The translations under genes were made by a program, and so were the position numbers. From an uncultured bacterium (GTDB lineage Bacteria; Cyanobacteriota; Vampirovibrionia; Gastranaerophilales; Gastranaerophilaceae), in the NCBI GenBank assembly GCA_902475545.1, contig CABRZP010000001.1, positions 62,001 through 126,000 of the forward strand: a stretch of 64,000 bases of DNA, read 5' to 3'. Below the pieces are notes generated by a model. The model did no database searches. It saw only the letters and a program-made list of their open reading frames with translations, and was not told the DNA's origin. Numbering within the stretch: position 1 is the first letter of the stretch; each line of letters starts with the position of its first letter. Positions 25,721 to 33,274 of this stretch are shown in pieces.

Positions 25721-26986
25721 ATGTCAATTACTTTAATGGCTTATCCTATGGCTTTTTTGATTAGTCCGGAAGAAGCTAAGAATGAAAAATTGAAAAAAGC
25801 ATCAGAGGTACAGAAGGTAAATCAATCTGTAGCAAACAAAAACTTGAGAAGTATAAGAGTTTTAACAAATATAGAATGTTTTGAATTAAAAAATTTTATT
25901 CATAGTTTGGGCGGTGAAGAAAAGCATAAAAATATGTACATGTACCCGAATGGTTTAACCGCACACTGGCTTACACGTGGAAAATGTGCGGTTGTAAATC
26001 TTTCTGGTTGTGGAAATTCAGCGACTCTTCAAGCTGCAGCTGAAGAATATTTTCAAGATATTGATTCCTCTTTGGGACGAAATGTTCGTCTAATTGAATC
26101 TGCTGAATATTTTTATTATAACTACCAAACAGAGTATAAAGATATTAAAGAAATTTATAATAAATTAAAAGAAGAAGATGCGAAAAATATTTTTTCAACT
26201 CCAAATAATGAAATTGTTGCAGAGGTTTCAGGGCAAAATATAAAATATTATAAACCGGAAAATGAGGACTTTTATCTTCTTGAAGTTGAACAAAAAGTTA
26301 CAATTATGAATATCGGAACTTCCGGAGATTATCAAGGGATAAATGTTTCCTTCGGTCAGCTTACTGATTTGAAAATTCAAACAAACATAAAACCGGAAGA
26401 ACTAAAAGATTTGCTTAGAAAAGCAAATTATATGTACTATAGTGGTAATTCCCAAACTCCTTTAAAAAATAGTAATGCTACTTTAAATTGGGTTTTGAAG
26501 AATGGTTATTATGTTGCAGAATTTTCCGGTCAGAATAATGCGGCAATAAATAAAGAAGCTGAAATTATTTTCAGAAAATTGAATATTGCAGCAGGTAGAG
26601 ATTTGCGTAAAATCAATGACCAAACAACTACAGTTTATACATATAATACTAATTATACTGATAAAGGTATTTTATTAAATACATTAACAGAGCATGGTGC
26701 AGAGGAACTTACCGAAACCGGTGACGAAATTACTTGTAAGCTTTTTGGAATGGAAATGGTTTATTATAAAAAAGATTCTACAGGAGCTTATACTCTTGAT
26801 ATTACACAAGTTTCAGATTCAAGCGAATGCGAAGATCTTATTAATGATTTGAACGAAGAGTATGGTTTAAATATTCAAGAAGTTACATATAATAAAATTA
26901 AAGAACGCTTGAATAGCGAAAATATGCGTCTGGAGAGTGAATCTGTACTGGATGATAATTCTATTGTTTTGACGATAGAGGTTTAG
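25721..26986 (+). CDS. DUF1257 (Ycf35-like) repeat protein
   Basis: 421 aa from ATG 25721 (GGAG upstream; an ATG 18 nt earlier lacks support). The C-terminal ~115 residues follow the ~120-aa Ycf35/DUF1257 layout: TLTEHGAEELTETGDEITCK, then YTLDITQV, EEYGLNIQEVTYNKIKERLN and a terminal DDNSIVLTIEV. Two earlier blocks (about 48-150 and 215-310) repeat the same motifs (HWLTRGKCAVVNLSGCGNSA; LNWVLKNGYYVAEFSGQNN), so the protein looks like several divergent copies fused. Soluble, no catalytic motif known. It is translated right after the AAA+ gene. Confidence 0.8.
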   Translation: MSITLMAYPMAFLISPEEAKNEKLKKASEVQKVNQSVANKNLRSIRVLTNIECFELKNFIHSLGGEEKHKNMYMYPNGLTAHWLTRGKCAVVNLSGCGNSATLQAAAEEYFQDIDSSLGRNVRLIESAEYFYYNYQTEYKDIKEIYNKLKEEDAKNIFSTPNNEIVAEVSGQNIKYYKPENEDFYLLEVEQKVTIMNIGTSGDYQGINVSFGQLTDLKIQTNIKPEELKDLLRKANYMYYSGNSQTPLKNSNATLNWVLKNGYYVAEFSGQNNAAINKEAEIIFRKLNIAAGRDLRKINDQTTTVYTYNTNYTDKGILLNTLTEHGAEELTETGDEITCKLFGMEMVYYKKDSTGAYTLDITQVSDSSECEDLINDLNEEYGLNIQEVTYNKIKERLNSENMRLESESVLDDNSIVLTIEV

Positions 26987-26997
26987 GAGATAAGAAA

Positions 26998-27201
26998 ATG
27001 GGCAAGATGAAAATACGGTTATTTCCTGATGGAACAATACAAATGGAAACTGAAGGTATAAAAGGTAAAAGATGTACTGATTATGCAAAAGTATTTGCAC
27101 GTCTTGCTGATGCAAAGATTTATAGTATAGAAAAGACGGAAGAGTATTATCAGGAAGAAATATTGCAACTTGACGAAACGCAACATTTAAAGGATAATTA
27201 A
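26998..27201 (+). CDS. DUF2997 mini-protein
   Basis: 67 aa. MKIRLFPDGTIQMETEGIKG, then KRCTDYAKVFARLAD and IEKTEEYYQEE match the DUF2997 family (short strand, DG turn, E..G..G..C, helix, then KTEE). One conserved Cys is present. AGGAG lies 11 nt before ATG 26998 and 20 nt before an in-frame ATG at 27007, so the first ATG is more likely. DUF2997 genes regularly sit beside DUF1257 genes; here it closes the operon. It may be a substrate or partner of the radical SAM/AAA+ proteins, as an inference. Confidence 0.8.
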   Translation: MGKMKIRLFPDGTIQMETEGIKGKRCTDYAKVFARLADAKIYSIEKTEEYYQEEILQLDETQHLKDN

Positions 27202-27246
27202 GGAGTAAATGTAAGCCTTATATATTATTATAAATCTAAAGTAAAT

Positions 27247-27333
27247 GGAGAGGTGTCCGAGAGGCTTAAGGTGCAGACTTGGAAAGTCTGTGTGGGGGTG
27301 ACTTCACCGGGGGTTCGAATCCCCCCTTCTCCG
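27247..27333 (+). tRNA. tRNA-Ser(GGA)
   Basis: 87-nt class II tRNA. Acceptor GGAGAGG/CTTCTCC, anticodon stem CAGAC/GTCTG with loop TTGGAAA giving anticodon GGA (27281-27283), long variable arm typical of tRNA-Ser, and T arm GGGGG-TTCGAAT-CCCCC. It reads UCC and UCU. The 3' CCA is not encoded. It lies between the DUF2997 gene and pflB. Confidence 0.95.
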
Positions 27334-27523
27334 TTTGGGTATTCTTTGACAGGATAGTTGCGAAATGGCTGTGAAATAGTAAATCAATTTGTTAATAAAT
27401 TATAAGTTTTCCGTTACAAATGTAGTTTTTTTCTCTTGATTGTGTATAATATACAGTGAATGTAAAATAATACGTGTTAAAAATACAATTATTATTTTTT
27501 AAGACTATAAATGGGAGAAAAAT

Positions 27524-29611
27524 ATGACAGAAGCATTATTAGAAGAAAAGAAAATTTACCCTACATCTGAATTCATTTCAGGGAAATGGAATCAAGAAAT
27601 TAATGTTAGGGATTTTATTCAACGCAACTATACATTATATGAAGGTGATTCAAGCTTTTTAGCCGGACCAACCGAAGCAACAACAAAATTATGGCAAGAA
27701 TGCTGTGATTTGTTTAAAAAAGAACGTGAAAATGGCGGAGTTGTTGATATGGATACTAAAATTGTATCTTCTATCACATCTCATGGTGCCGGATATATTG
27801 ATAAAGAATTGGAAACTATTGTAGGTTTACAAACAGATGCTCCTCTAAAACGTTCAATGCAGCCGTTTGGCGGTATTAGAATGGCTGAAGGTGCTTGCAA
27901 AGCTTATGGTTATGAAGTAGATTCTGAAGTTTCCGAAATCTTTACAAAATATAGAAAAACTCATAATCAGGGTGTATTTGATGCTTACACTCCTGAAATG
28001 AGAAAAGCTCGCCATGCTGCAATTTTAACAGGTCTTCCTGATGCATACGGCAGAGGTCGTATTATTGGTGATTACAGAAGAATTGCTTTATATGGTATTG
28101 ACAGACTTATTGAAGATAAAAAAGAACAACATGCTTCAATTGATGGTGAAATGACAGCCGAAAAAATTCAATTGAAAGAAGAAATTGCAGAACAAATCAG
28201 AGCATTGAATGAAATGGCTCAATTAGGTGAAATCTACGGTTTTGATATTAGAAAACCTGCAAGAAATGCTAAAGAAGCTATTCAATGGTTATACTTTGGA
28301 TACTTGTCAGCTGTAAAAGAACAAAATGGTGCAGCTATGAGTATCGGTAGAACTTCAACTTTCTTAGATATCTTTATTGAAAGAGATTTGAAGGAAGGTA
28401 TTATTACTGAATCTGAAGCTCAAGAAATGGTTGACCATTTTATTATGAAATTAAGACTTGTAAAATTTGCAAGAACCCCTGAATACAATGCATTATTCTC
28501 AGGCGATCCTACTTGGGTTACTGAATCTATTGGTGGTGTTGGTGTTGACGGTCGCCCGTTAGTTACTAAGAACTCATTCAGATATTTACACACTTTAGAA
28601 AATTTGGGTACAGCTCCTGAACCAAACTTAACAGTACTTTGGTCAAAGAGATTACCTCACAATTTTAAACAATATGCAGCTCATATTTCTATTTCAACTT
28701 CATCTATTCAGTATGAAAATGATGATTTAATGAGAGTTACTCATGGTGATGATTATGCTATTGCGTGCTGCGTATCTTCAATGGTTGTAGGTAAAGAAAT
28801 GCAGTTCTTCGGTGCTCGTGCAAACTTAGCTAAATGTTTATTATATGCAATCAACGGTGGTGTTGATGAAAGATTAAAAGAACAAGTTGGACCTCAATAC
28901 AGACCAATTACATCTGAATATCTTAACTATGATGAAGTTATGGAAAGATTTGATTCTATGATGGAATGGTTAGCCGGATTGTATGTAAATACTCTAAATG
29001 TAATTCACTTTATGCACGACAAATACTGCTATGAAAGAGCTCAAATGGCTCTTCATGACAGAGATGTAAAAAGATACTTTGCAACAGGTATTGCAGGGCT
29101 TTCAGTTGTTGCTGACTCATTATCTGCAATTAAATATGCTAAAGTTAAAACAATTCGTGATGAAAACGGTATTGTAGTTGATTACGAAGTTGAAGGAGAT
29201 TTCCCTAAATATGGTAATAACGATGATAGAGTTGACCAATTAGCTGTAGATTTAGTTAAAAACTTTATGAATAAAATCAGAAAACACCATACTTATAGAA
29301 ACTCAATTCCTACCATGTCAATTTTGACAATTACGTCAAATGTTGTTTACGGTAAGAAGACAGGTAATACTCCTGACGGCAGAAAAATGGGTGTTCCTCT
29401 AGCTCCTGGAGCTAACCCTATGCACGGACGTGATATGAACGGTGCAGTATCATCATTGGCTTCAGTTGCAAAACTTCCATTTGCTGATGCTCAAGATGGT
29501 ATTTCAAATACTTTCTCAATTATTCCTAATGCATTGGGTAAGGATGAAGTATTTATGGGTGATTTCAGTGTAAGTTTTGATCCTGGATGCTGTGAAGCCA
29601 GCCTTAATTAA
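27524..29611 (+). CDS. pflB: Pyruvate formate-lyase large part, lacking the glycyl-radical domain
   Basis: 695 aa. Strongly similar to PflB over residues 1-677 and carries the active-site Cys pair Cys415-Cys416 (YAIACCVSSMVVGKEMQFFG). The conserved sequence stops at FSIIPNALGKDEVF (ends at 677), where full-length PflB continues into the C-terminal glycyl-radical domain. Here 18 unrelated codons ending GCCEASLN lead to a TAA. The missing domain is encoded 102 nt downstream at 29713 as its own gene; 677 plus 81 residues is close to the 760 of E. coli PflB. The enzyme converts pyruvate and CoA to acetyl-CoA and formate. GGGAGA precedes the ATG. Confidence 0.93.
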   Translation: MTEALLEEKKIYPTSEFISGKWNQEINVRDFIQRNYTLYEGDSSFLAGPTEATTKLWQECCDLFKKERENGGVVDMDTKIVSSITSHGAGYIDKELETIVGLQTDAPLKRSMQPFGGIRMAEGACKAYGYEVDSEVSEIFTKYRKTHNQGVFDAYTPEMRKARHAAILTGLPDAYGRGRIIGDYRRIALYGIDRLIEDKKEQHASIDGEMTAEKIQLKEEIAEQIRALNEMAQLGEIYGFDIRKPARNAKEAIQWLYFGYLSAVKEQNGAAMSIGRTSTFLDIFIERDLKEGIITESEAQEMVDHFIMKLRLVKFARTPEYNALFSGDPTWVTESIGGVGVDGRPLVTKNSFRYLHTLENLGTAPEPNLTVLWSKRLPHNFKQYAAHISISTSSIQYENDDLMRVTHGDDYAIACCVSSMVVGKEMQFFGARANLAKCLLYAINGGVDERLKEQVGPQYRPITSEYLNYDEVMERFDSMMEWLAGLYVNTLNVIHFMHDKYCYERAQMALHDRDVKRYFATGIAGLSVVADSLSAIKYAKVKTIRDENGIVVDYEVEGDFPKYGNNDDRVDQLAVDLVKNFMNKIRKHHTYRNSIPTMSILTITSNVVYGKKTGNTPDGRKMGVPLAPGANPMHGRDMNGAVSSLASVAKLPFADAQDGISNTFSIIPNALGKDEVFMGDFSVSFDPGCCEASLN

Positions 29612-29676
29612 TCCTCACTGGGTATTATGCTACCAATTGGCTTGGAACTTGGTCAATTCTTGAGTTTTGCATAATA
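29566..29676 (+). other. Structured RNA region at the break in pyruvate formate-lyase
   Basis: Nested complementary segments span the end of pflB and the gap: CAGTG (29566-29570) with CACTG (29616-29620), CTGG (29583-29586) with CCAG (29598-29601), and TATTATGC (29623-29630) with GCATAATA (29669-29676), the last enclosing ACCAA (29632-29636) with TTGGT (29649-29653). No U-tract, so it is not a simple terminator. It could be a processing site, a regulatory element or a relic of an insertion. Confidence 0.4.
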
Positions 29677-29712
29677 GATAATATAATGAAAATTATTGAA
29701 AGGAAAAATAAA

Positions 29713-29958
29713 ATGACAACAACAATGCAAGAAGAAAATTTAATAAGCCTGCTTGATGGGTATGTTGAAAAAGGTGGACACCACCTTAATGTAAACGTAT
29801 TCAACAGAGATACATTATTGGATGCTCAAGCTCATCCTGAAAAATATCCTCAATTAACAGTGAGAGTTTCAGGTTATGCTGTTAACTTTATCAAATTGAC
29901 AAAAGAACAACAAGATGACGTTATATCAAGAACATTCCACTCAAAAATAGGCGGATAA
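29713..29958 (+). CDS. Glycyl-radical domain of pyruvate formate-lyase as a separate protein (GrcA/YfiD-like)
   Basis: 81 aa from ATG 29713, chosen for AAAGGA upstream rather than an ATG 27 nt earlier. Begins TMQEENLISLLDGYVEKGGH, then HLNVNVFNRDTLLDAQAHPE, and carries the radical site RVSGYAV with Gly54, followed by LTKEQQDDVISRTF. This is exactly the C-terminal segment missing from PflB. GrcA in E. coli is a spare part that rescues oxygen-damaged PFL; here the partner enzyme has no Gly of its own, so this protein should be essential for activity. A strong terminator follows. Confidence 0.9.
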   Translation: MTTTMQEENLISLLDGYVEKGGHHLNVNVFNRDTLLDAQAHPEKYPQLTVRVSGYAVNFIKLTKEQQDDVISRTFHSKIGG

Positions 29959-29973
29959 TATTAGCTAAAATGC

Positions 29974-30008
29974 AAAAAAGACCGATAATTTATTATCGGT
30001 CTTTTTTT
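29974..30008 (+). terminator. Rho-independent terminator after the glycyl-radical gene
   Basis: About 15-bp stem (29974-29989 with 29992-30007) with a U-rich 3' arm directly downstream of the stop codon at 29958. Confidence 0.85.
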
Positions 30009-30014
30009 ATGCAC

Positions 30015-30043
30015 TTGCAAATTTTTTATGTGTATGGTTAAAT
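30015..30043 (+). promoter_or_regulatory. Promoter of the DUF5662-like gene, near-leaderless type
   Basis: TTGCAA, 17-nt spacer and TGG-TTAAAT, 5 nt before ATG 30049. No Shine-Dalgarno. Confidence 0.5.
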
Positions 30044-30048
30044 TAGTT

Positions 30049-30747
30049 ATGGAAATAAAGTGTCAAACATACTCTTATTATAATAAAACTAATTATTCAC
30101 CCTACAAGTCTGCGGACTTTATACATTTTAAAGGGCGAGGAGATGCATCAAGTGTGTTAAAACGTGTGAAGTCGTGTGTAGATTTGGGAATAAATGCGGA
30201 TATATTTGAGAAAAGACCGGTTGAAAGTGCAGATACAACCGGTCTTTTGCATTCTGTAAAAGAATATGTACATGATTATAAGAAAAATTTAATTCATACG
30301 TATGAGCATAAAATTGTATATGCAATGATAGAAAAAGAACTTTTTGGTAAAATTTCTATGAACAGTGTTACTCATGATTTGGATAAAATGATTTTATATC
30401 TTTTGGGTTTTCCAAGAAGCTTTGTATCAAAATTTCACAGGCAGCATTCACAGCATCATATTGAAAGTGGTAAGGTAATGAATCTCCCGAGTATGTTGTG
30501 TGATAATATTGCATCTTCCCCTTTCTTCAAGCCTGATAAGAAGTATACATTGAGAACCTATTATAATAAATCTAAAGAATTGCAAAATTTAGAGGGGTTT
30601 AAAGACTTATTGGAAAAATATAACTATGGAGAGAATTTAAATTTTGCAGATATAAATAATAGAAAGAATAATAAAATAAAATCAATAAGAGGATTTGCAA
30701 AAGCAATATTTTCCAGTTTAAATATATCCCTTTGCAGTTTGTGGTAA
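30049..30747 (+). CDS. DUF5662-like protein with N-terminal F-x-G tag
   Basis: 232 aa from ATG 30049; an earlier ATG at 30028 lies within the promoter. The leader is Tyr/Asn/Ser-rich and contains IHFKGRG at residues 25-31. The central region (NLIHTYEHKIVYAMIEKELF, then His109-Asp110 and FHRQHSQHHIESGK) resembles DUF5662 proteins, which have an HD-like arrangement and conserved His clusters. The C-terminal half is basic. Function unknown. It sits between the glycyl-radical gene and pflA but has its own promoter. Confidence 0.65.
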   Translation: MEIKCQTYSYYNKTNYSPYKSADFIHFKGRGDASSVLKRVKSCVDLGINADIFEKRPVESADTTGLLHSVKEYVHDYKKNLIHTYEHKIVYAMIEKELFGKISMNSVTHDLDKMILYLLGFPRSFVSKFHRQHSQHHIESGKVMNLPSMLCDNIASSPFFKPDKKYTLRTYYNKSKELQNLEGFKDLLEKYNYGENLNFADINNRKNNKIKSIRGFAKAIFSSLNISLCSLW

Positions 30748-30750
30748 AAT
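30742..30750 (+). promoter_or_regulatory. Extended -10 promoter of pflA, leaderless type
   Basis: TGG-TAAAAT followed by exactly 6 nt and the pflA ATG at 30757. It lies in the 3' end of the preceding gene. Confidence 0.6.
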
Positions 30751-30756
30751 AATATT

Positions 30757-31491
30757 ATGTTAAATGTTTTAGGAAATATACATTCACTCGAAAGTTGTGG
30801 GACTGTCGATGGTCCTGGGATAAGATTTGTTGTTTTTACGCAAGGTTGTCCTCTAAGATGCAAATATTGTCATAATCCGGATTCCTGGACTACTGATGTT
30901 AATAAACAAATGTCAGTTTCTGAAATTTTGGAAAAATACGATGGAGTAAAAGAATTTTGCAAGGGAGGCATTACCGTAACCGGCGGTGAGCCTTTACTCC
31001 AAATGGATTTTGTTACATATTTATTTGAAAAATCTAAAGAATGCGGCATTCATACGGCACTTGATACTTCCGGAATTTTATTTAATAGGAAAAATACCGG
31101 AAAAATTGATGATTTATTAAAATATACGGATTTAGTTCTTCTGGATATAAAACATATCGATAATGATGAGCATAAAAAACTTACCGGTTTACCTAACACA
31201 AATATTTTAGATTTTGCAAAATATCTTTCAGAAATAGAGAAACCTGTGTGGATTAGACATGTTGTAGTTCCTGAGGTTACTTATAATGAAAAATATTTAA
31301 AAAAATTGGGAGTTTTTCTTGCGGATTTGAAAAATATTAAAGCTCTGGATGTCTTACCTTATCATAATATGGCTGTCCCAAAATATGAAAATTTAGGTAT
31401 AAAGTACCCGCTTGAAAGTACTCCTCCACTATCTAAGGAACAAGCTATTCAAGCTAGAAACTATATTTTAGAAGGTATGGGTAGAATTTAA
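30757..31491 (+). CDS. pflA: Pyruvate formate-lyase activating enzyme
   Basis: 244 aa radical SAM enzyme. Cluster motif Cys31-x3-Cys35-x2-Cys38 (CPLRCKYC) after ESCGTVDGPGIRFVVFTQG, then the SAM-binding GGITVTGGEPLLQ, KHIDNDEHKKLTGLPN and a late LPYHNMAVPKYENLGI. It abstracts H from the Gly of the radical domain, here on the separate 81-aa protein. Length is normal. It is predicted to be translated from a leaderless mRNA. Confidence 0.95.
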   Translation: MLNVLGNIHSLESCGTVDGPGIRFVVFTQGCPLRCKYCHNPDSWTTDVNKQMSVSEILEKYDGVKEFCKGGITVTGGEPLLQMDFVTYLFEKSKECGIHTALDTSGILFNRKNTGKIDDLLKYTDLVLLDIKHIDNDEHKKLTGLPNTNILDFAKYLSEIEKPVWIRHVVVPEVTYNEKYLKKLGVFLADLKNIKALDVLPYHNMAVPKYENLGIKYPLESTPPLSKEQAIQARNYILEGMGRI

Positions 31492-31592
31492 ATAATTTAT
31501 ATTGTTTATCTCATTTCTAGATAGTATTTCAGGTATGTTCAGGTTTGTAATTCTATAACTGAGCATATTATGTACTATAAAGGAGGGATATC

Positions 31593-32138
31593 ATGAAACA
31601 TGTAGTAGAACCGATTAGAGATAAAAAGAAAATAAAACTCGTAGAAGATTATCTTGCTAAAAAAGGGGTAAGGGACAGAGTGTTGTTCTGTCTTGGTATA
31701 AATTCAGGCTTGAGGGTCTCAGATATTTTATCTTTGAATGTTGAAGATGTTAGAGAAAAAACTCATATTGAACTGTGTGAGAAAAAGACAGGGAAAGTTA
31801 AAAAATTTCCAATTAATAAGAAATTGGAAAGTCTGTTGAAAACTTATATTTTAGGGAAAGCAGATTCGGCACCTTTATTTGAATCTCAAAAACGAAATAG
31901 GCTTGACCGCTCTCAAGTTTACCGATTTTTAAATGAAGCTTGTGCTGCGGCAGGTGTAAATGCAAATGTTGGTACGCATACTATGCGTAAAACGTTTGGT
32001 TATCATCATTATAAACAATTTAAAGATGTTGCTATGCTTCAAATGATTTTTAATCATTCATCTCCAAGTATTACATTAAGATATATTGGAATTGATCAAG
32101 ATGAAATAGATGAATCTTATAAAGCCTTTGAGTTATAA
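31593..32138 (+). CDS. Tyrosine recombinase, catalytic domain only
   Basis: 181 aa. Complete catalytic set: Arg41 (GLRVSD), Lys about 65, His129-x2-Arg132 (THTMRKTFGYH), His155 (FNHSSP) and Tyr164 (TLRYIGI). The usual N-terminal SAM-like core-binding domain of XerC/D or phage integrases is missing; full-length relatives run about 300 aa. Such short forms may act as invertases or in integrative elements. It has the best ribosome site in the window (AGGAGG). No attachment repeat, tRNA target or other mobile gene was found next to it. Confidence 0.88.
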   Translation: MKHVVEPIRDKKKIKLVEDYLAKKGVRDRVLFCLGINSGLRVSDILSLNVEDVREKTHIELCEKKTGKVKKFPINKKLESLLKTYILGKADSAPLFESQKRNRLDRSQVYRFLNEACAAAGVNANVGTHTMRKTFGYHHYKQFKDVAMLQMIFNHSSPSITLRYIGIDQDEIDESYKAFEL

Positions 32139-32151
32139 TATTTTATTTATT

Positions 32152-32182
32152 GAACCTCTTTCTTTTAGTTAGGGGTTCTTTT
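32152..32182 (+). terminator. Rho-independent terminator after the recombinase
   Basis: 7-bp stem (32152-32158 with 32172-32178, one G-U pair) followed by TTTT, 14 nt after the recombinase stop. Confidence 0.6.
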
Positions 32183-32200
32183 AAATATTATTTTATATCT

Positions 32201-32809
32201 CTAATCAATTAAGTCAACTAAACCTGTAGAATGGTCAAGGTGGCATTTGGCAATATATAATTTGTTATTTTCTACGGCATTTTTAACAATTGAAGATTTT
32301 TCTAACAAAACATTTTCAACCCAGATAGTATGTTGTTGGGCAAAATAATTATGACATGTGATATCTTCATTTTTATCAAGTACAGGATAAACACAATTGA
32401 TGATAGATTTAAAATGTTCAGTTTGATTAGGGTAATTATCTTTTGCGTATTTCATTACACCGCAATCATCGTGTCCAAGTAATATCAGTAAGGGGGTCTG
32501 AAGTTTTTTTACCGCATATTCAATGCTTTCTATAATGTTAGGGCCTGCGGTAATTCCTGCTACACGGACAACAAAAAGTTCTCCAATTCCGCAGTCAAAA
32601 ATGATTTCCGGAACAACTCTTGAATCAGAACAACTTAACACTACGGCTTTTGGCTCTTGGTGAAATGCAAATTTCTTCAATGTGTCAAGGCACATATTTT
32701 TTGCGGTAGGTTGTCCGTTTACAAAATTTCTGTTTCCTTTTAAAAGTCTGGTGAGTTCCTGTTTTGCTTCAGGAAATATGTTTTCAGGTATATTAAATTC
32801 ACTATTCAT
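32201..32809 (-). CDS. Beta-class carbonic anhydrase
   Basis: 202 aa zinc enzyme interconverting CO2 and bicarbonate. Zinc ligands Cys60, His113 and Cys116 with the Asp62-Arg64 dyad are visible in VVLSCSDSRVVPE and LILLGHDDCGV. Length and spacing are normal for beta class. The ATG lies 6 nt after an extended -10 and lacks a ribosome site. No signal peptide, so cytoplasmic. It probably supplies bicarbonate for carboxylations. Confidence 0.93.
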   Translation of the reverse strand: MNSEFNIPENIFPEAKQELTRLLKGNRNFVNGQPTAKNMCLDTLKKFAFHQEPKAVVLSCSDSRVVPEIIFDCGIGELFVVRVAGITAGPNIIESIEYAVKKLQTPLLILLGHDDCGVMKYAKDNYPNQTEHFKSIINCVYPVLDKNEDITCHNYFAQQHTIWVENVLLEKSSIVKNAVENNKLYIAKCHLDHSTGLVDLID

Positions 32810-32815
32810 AACGGT

Positions 32816-32843
32816 ATTATAACATATTTGATAAAAATTACAA
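32816..32843 (-). promoter_or_regulatory. Promoter of carbonic anhydrase, leaderless type
   Basis: Minus strand TTGTAA (-35), 16-nt spacer, TGT-TATAAT, then exactly 6 nt to ATG 32809. Confidence 0.65.
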
Positions 32844-32921
32844 ATTTATGATAATTACATACATAGCAAAAAAAATGTTTTTGTGTTTTAAATTATATAA
32901 GTACACAATTGGGGTTTAGTA

Positions 32922-33239
32922 ATGAAGTTCTTAAAAGTTTTAGGGGTAACGTGTTTAGTTTCCGGAGCTGCGGCTTTTGGTACTTATGTGTATAATGGTG
33001 TAAGAGAAGAAAGAATGCAAAAAATGTTCTGGGATGAGATGACCGTTGAAAAGTATAATCCGGTCAAATACCAACAACTTAGAAATGAAAAAGTTTATGA
33101 TTATAAAATATGGGCTAAAGAGGCAAAAAAGATTGAGGATTCATTGCTTATTGAGAGTGCTGCCAAAAGAGCCAGATTTCGTGGCGAACAGTTGGTTTGT
33201 GATTCTATCAAGACTGCTGTTAAAACTATAAAAAAATAA
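32922..33239 (+). CDS. Small membrane-anchored protein, unknown
   Basis: 105 aa. One N-terminal hydrophobic segment (LGVTCLVSGAAAFGTYVYNG) and then a basic, helical soluble part with KKIEDSLLIESAAKRARFRG. It may be anchored or exported. GGGG lies about 7 nt before the ATG. It stands alone, with the ABC permease promoter starting right after its stop. No family recognised. Confidence 0.65.
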   Translation: MKFLKVLGVTCLVSGAAAFGTYVYNGVREERMQKMFWDEMTVEKYNPVKYQQLRNEKVYDYKIWAKEAKKIEDSLLIESAAKRARFRGEQLVCDSIKTAVKTIKK

Positions 33240-33268
33240 TTGACTATATTAAAATATAGTGGGATAAT
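33240..33268 (+). promoter_or_regulatory. Promoter of the ABC permease pair, leaderless type
   Basis: TTGACT, 17-nt spacer and TGG-GATAAT, then 6 nt to ATG 33275. It is the closest match to a consensus promoter of this type in the window. Confidence 0.7.
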
Positions 33269-33274
33269 CATTTT

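Noticed and set aside
27202..27246. Possible attachment site at tRNA-Ser
   Set aside because: No repeat of the tRNA 3' end and no integrase next to it; the only recombinase is over 4 kb away.
29612..29712. Group I or II intron, or programmed bypass as in phage T4 gene 60, within pflB
   Set aside because: The region is too short for a self-splicing intron and shows no matching take-off and landing codons; the downstream gene has its own ribosome site, so a split gene is simpler.
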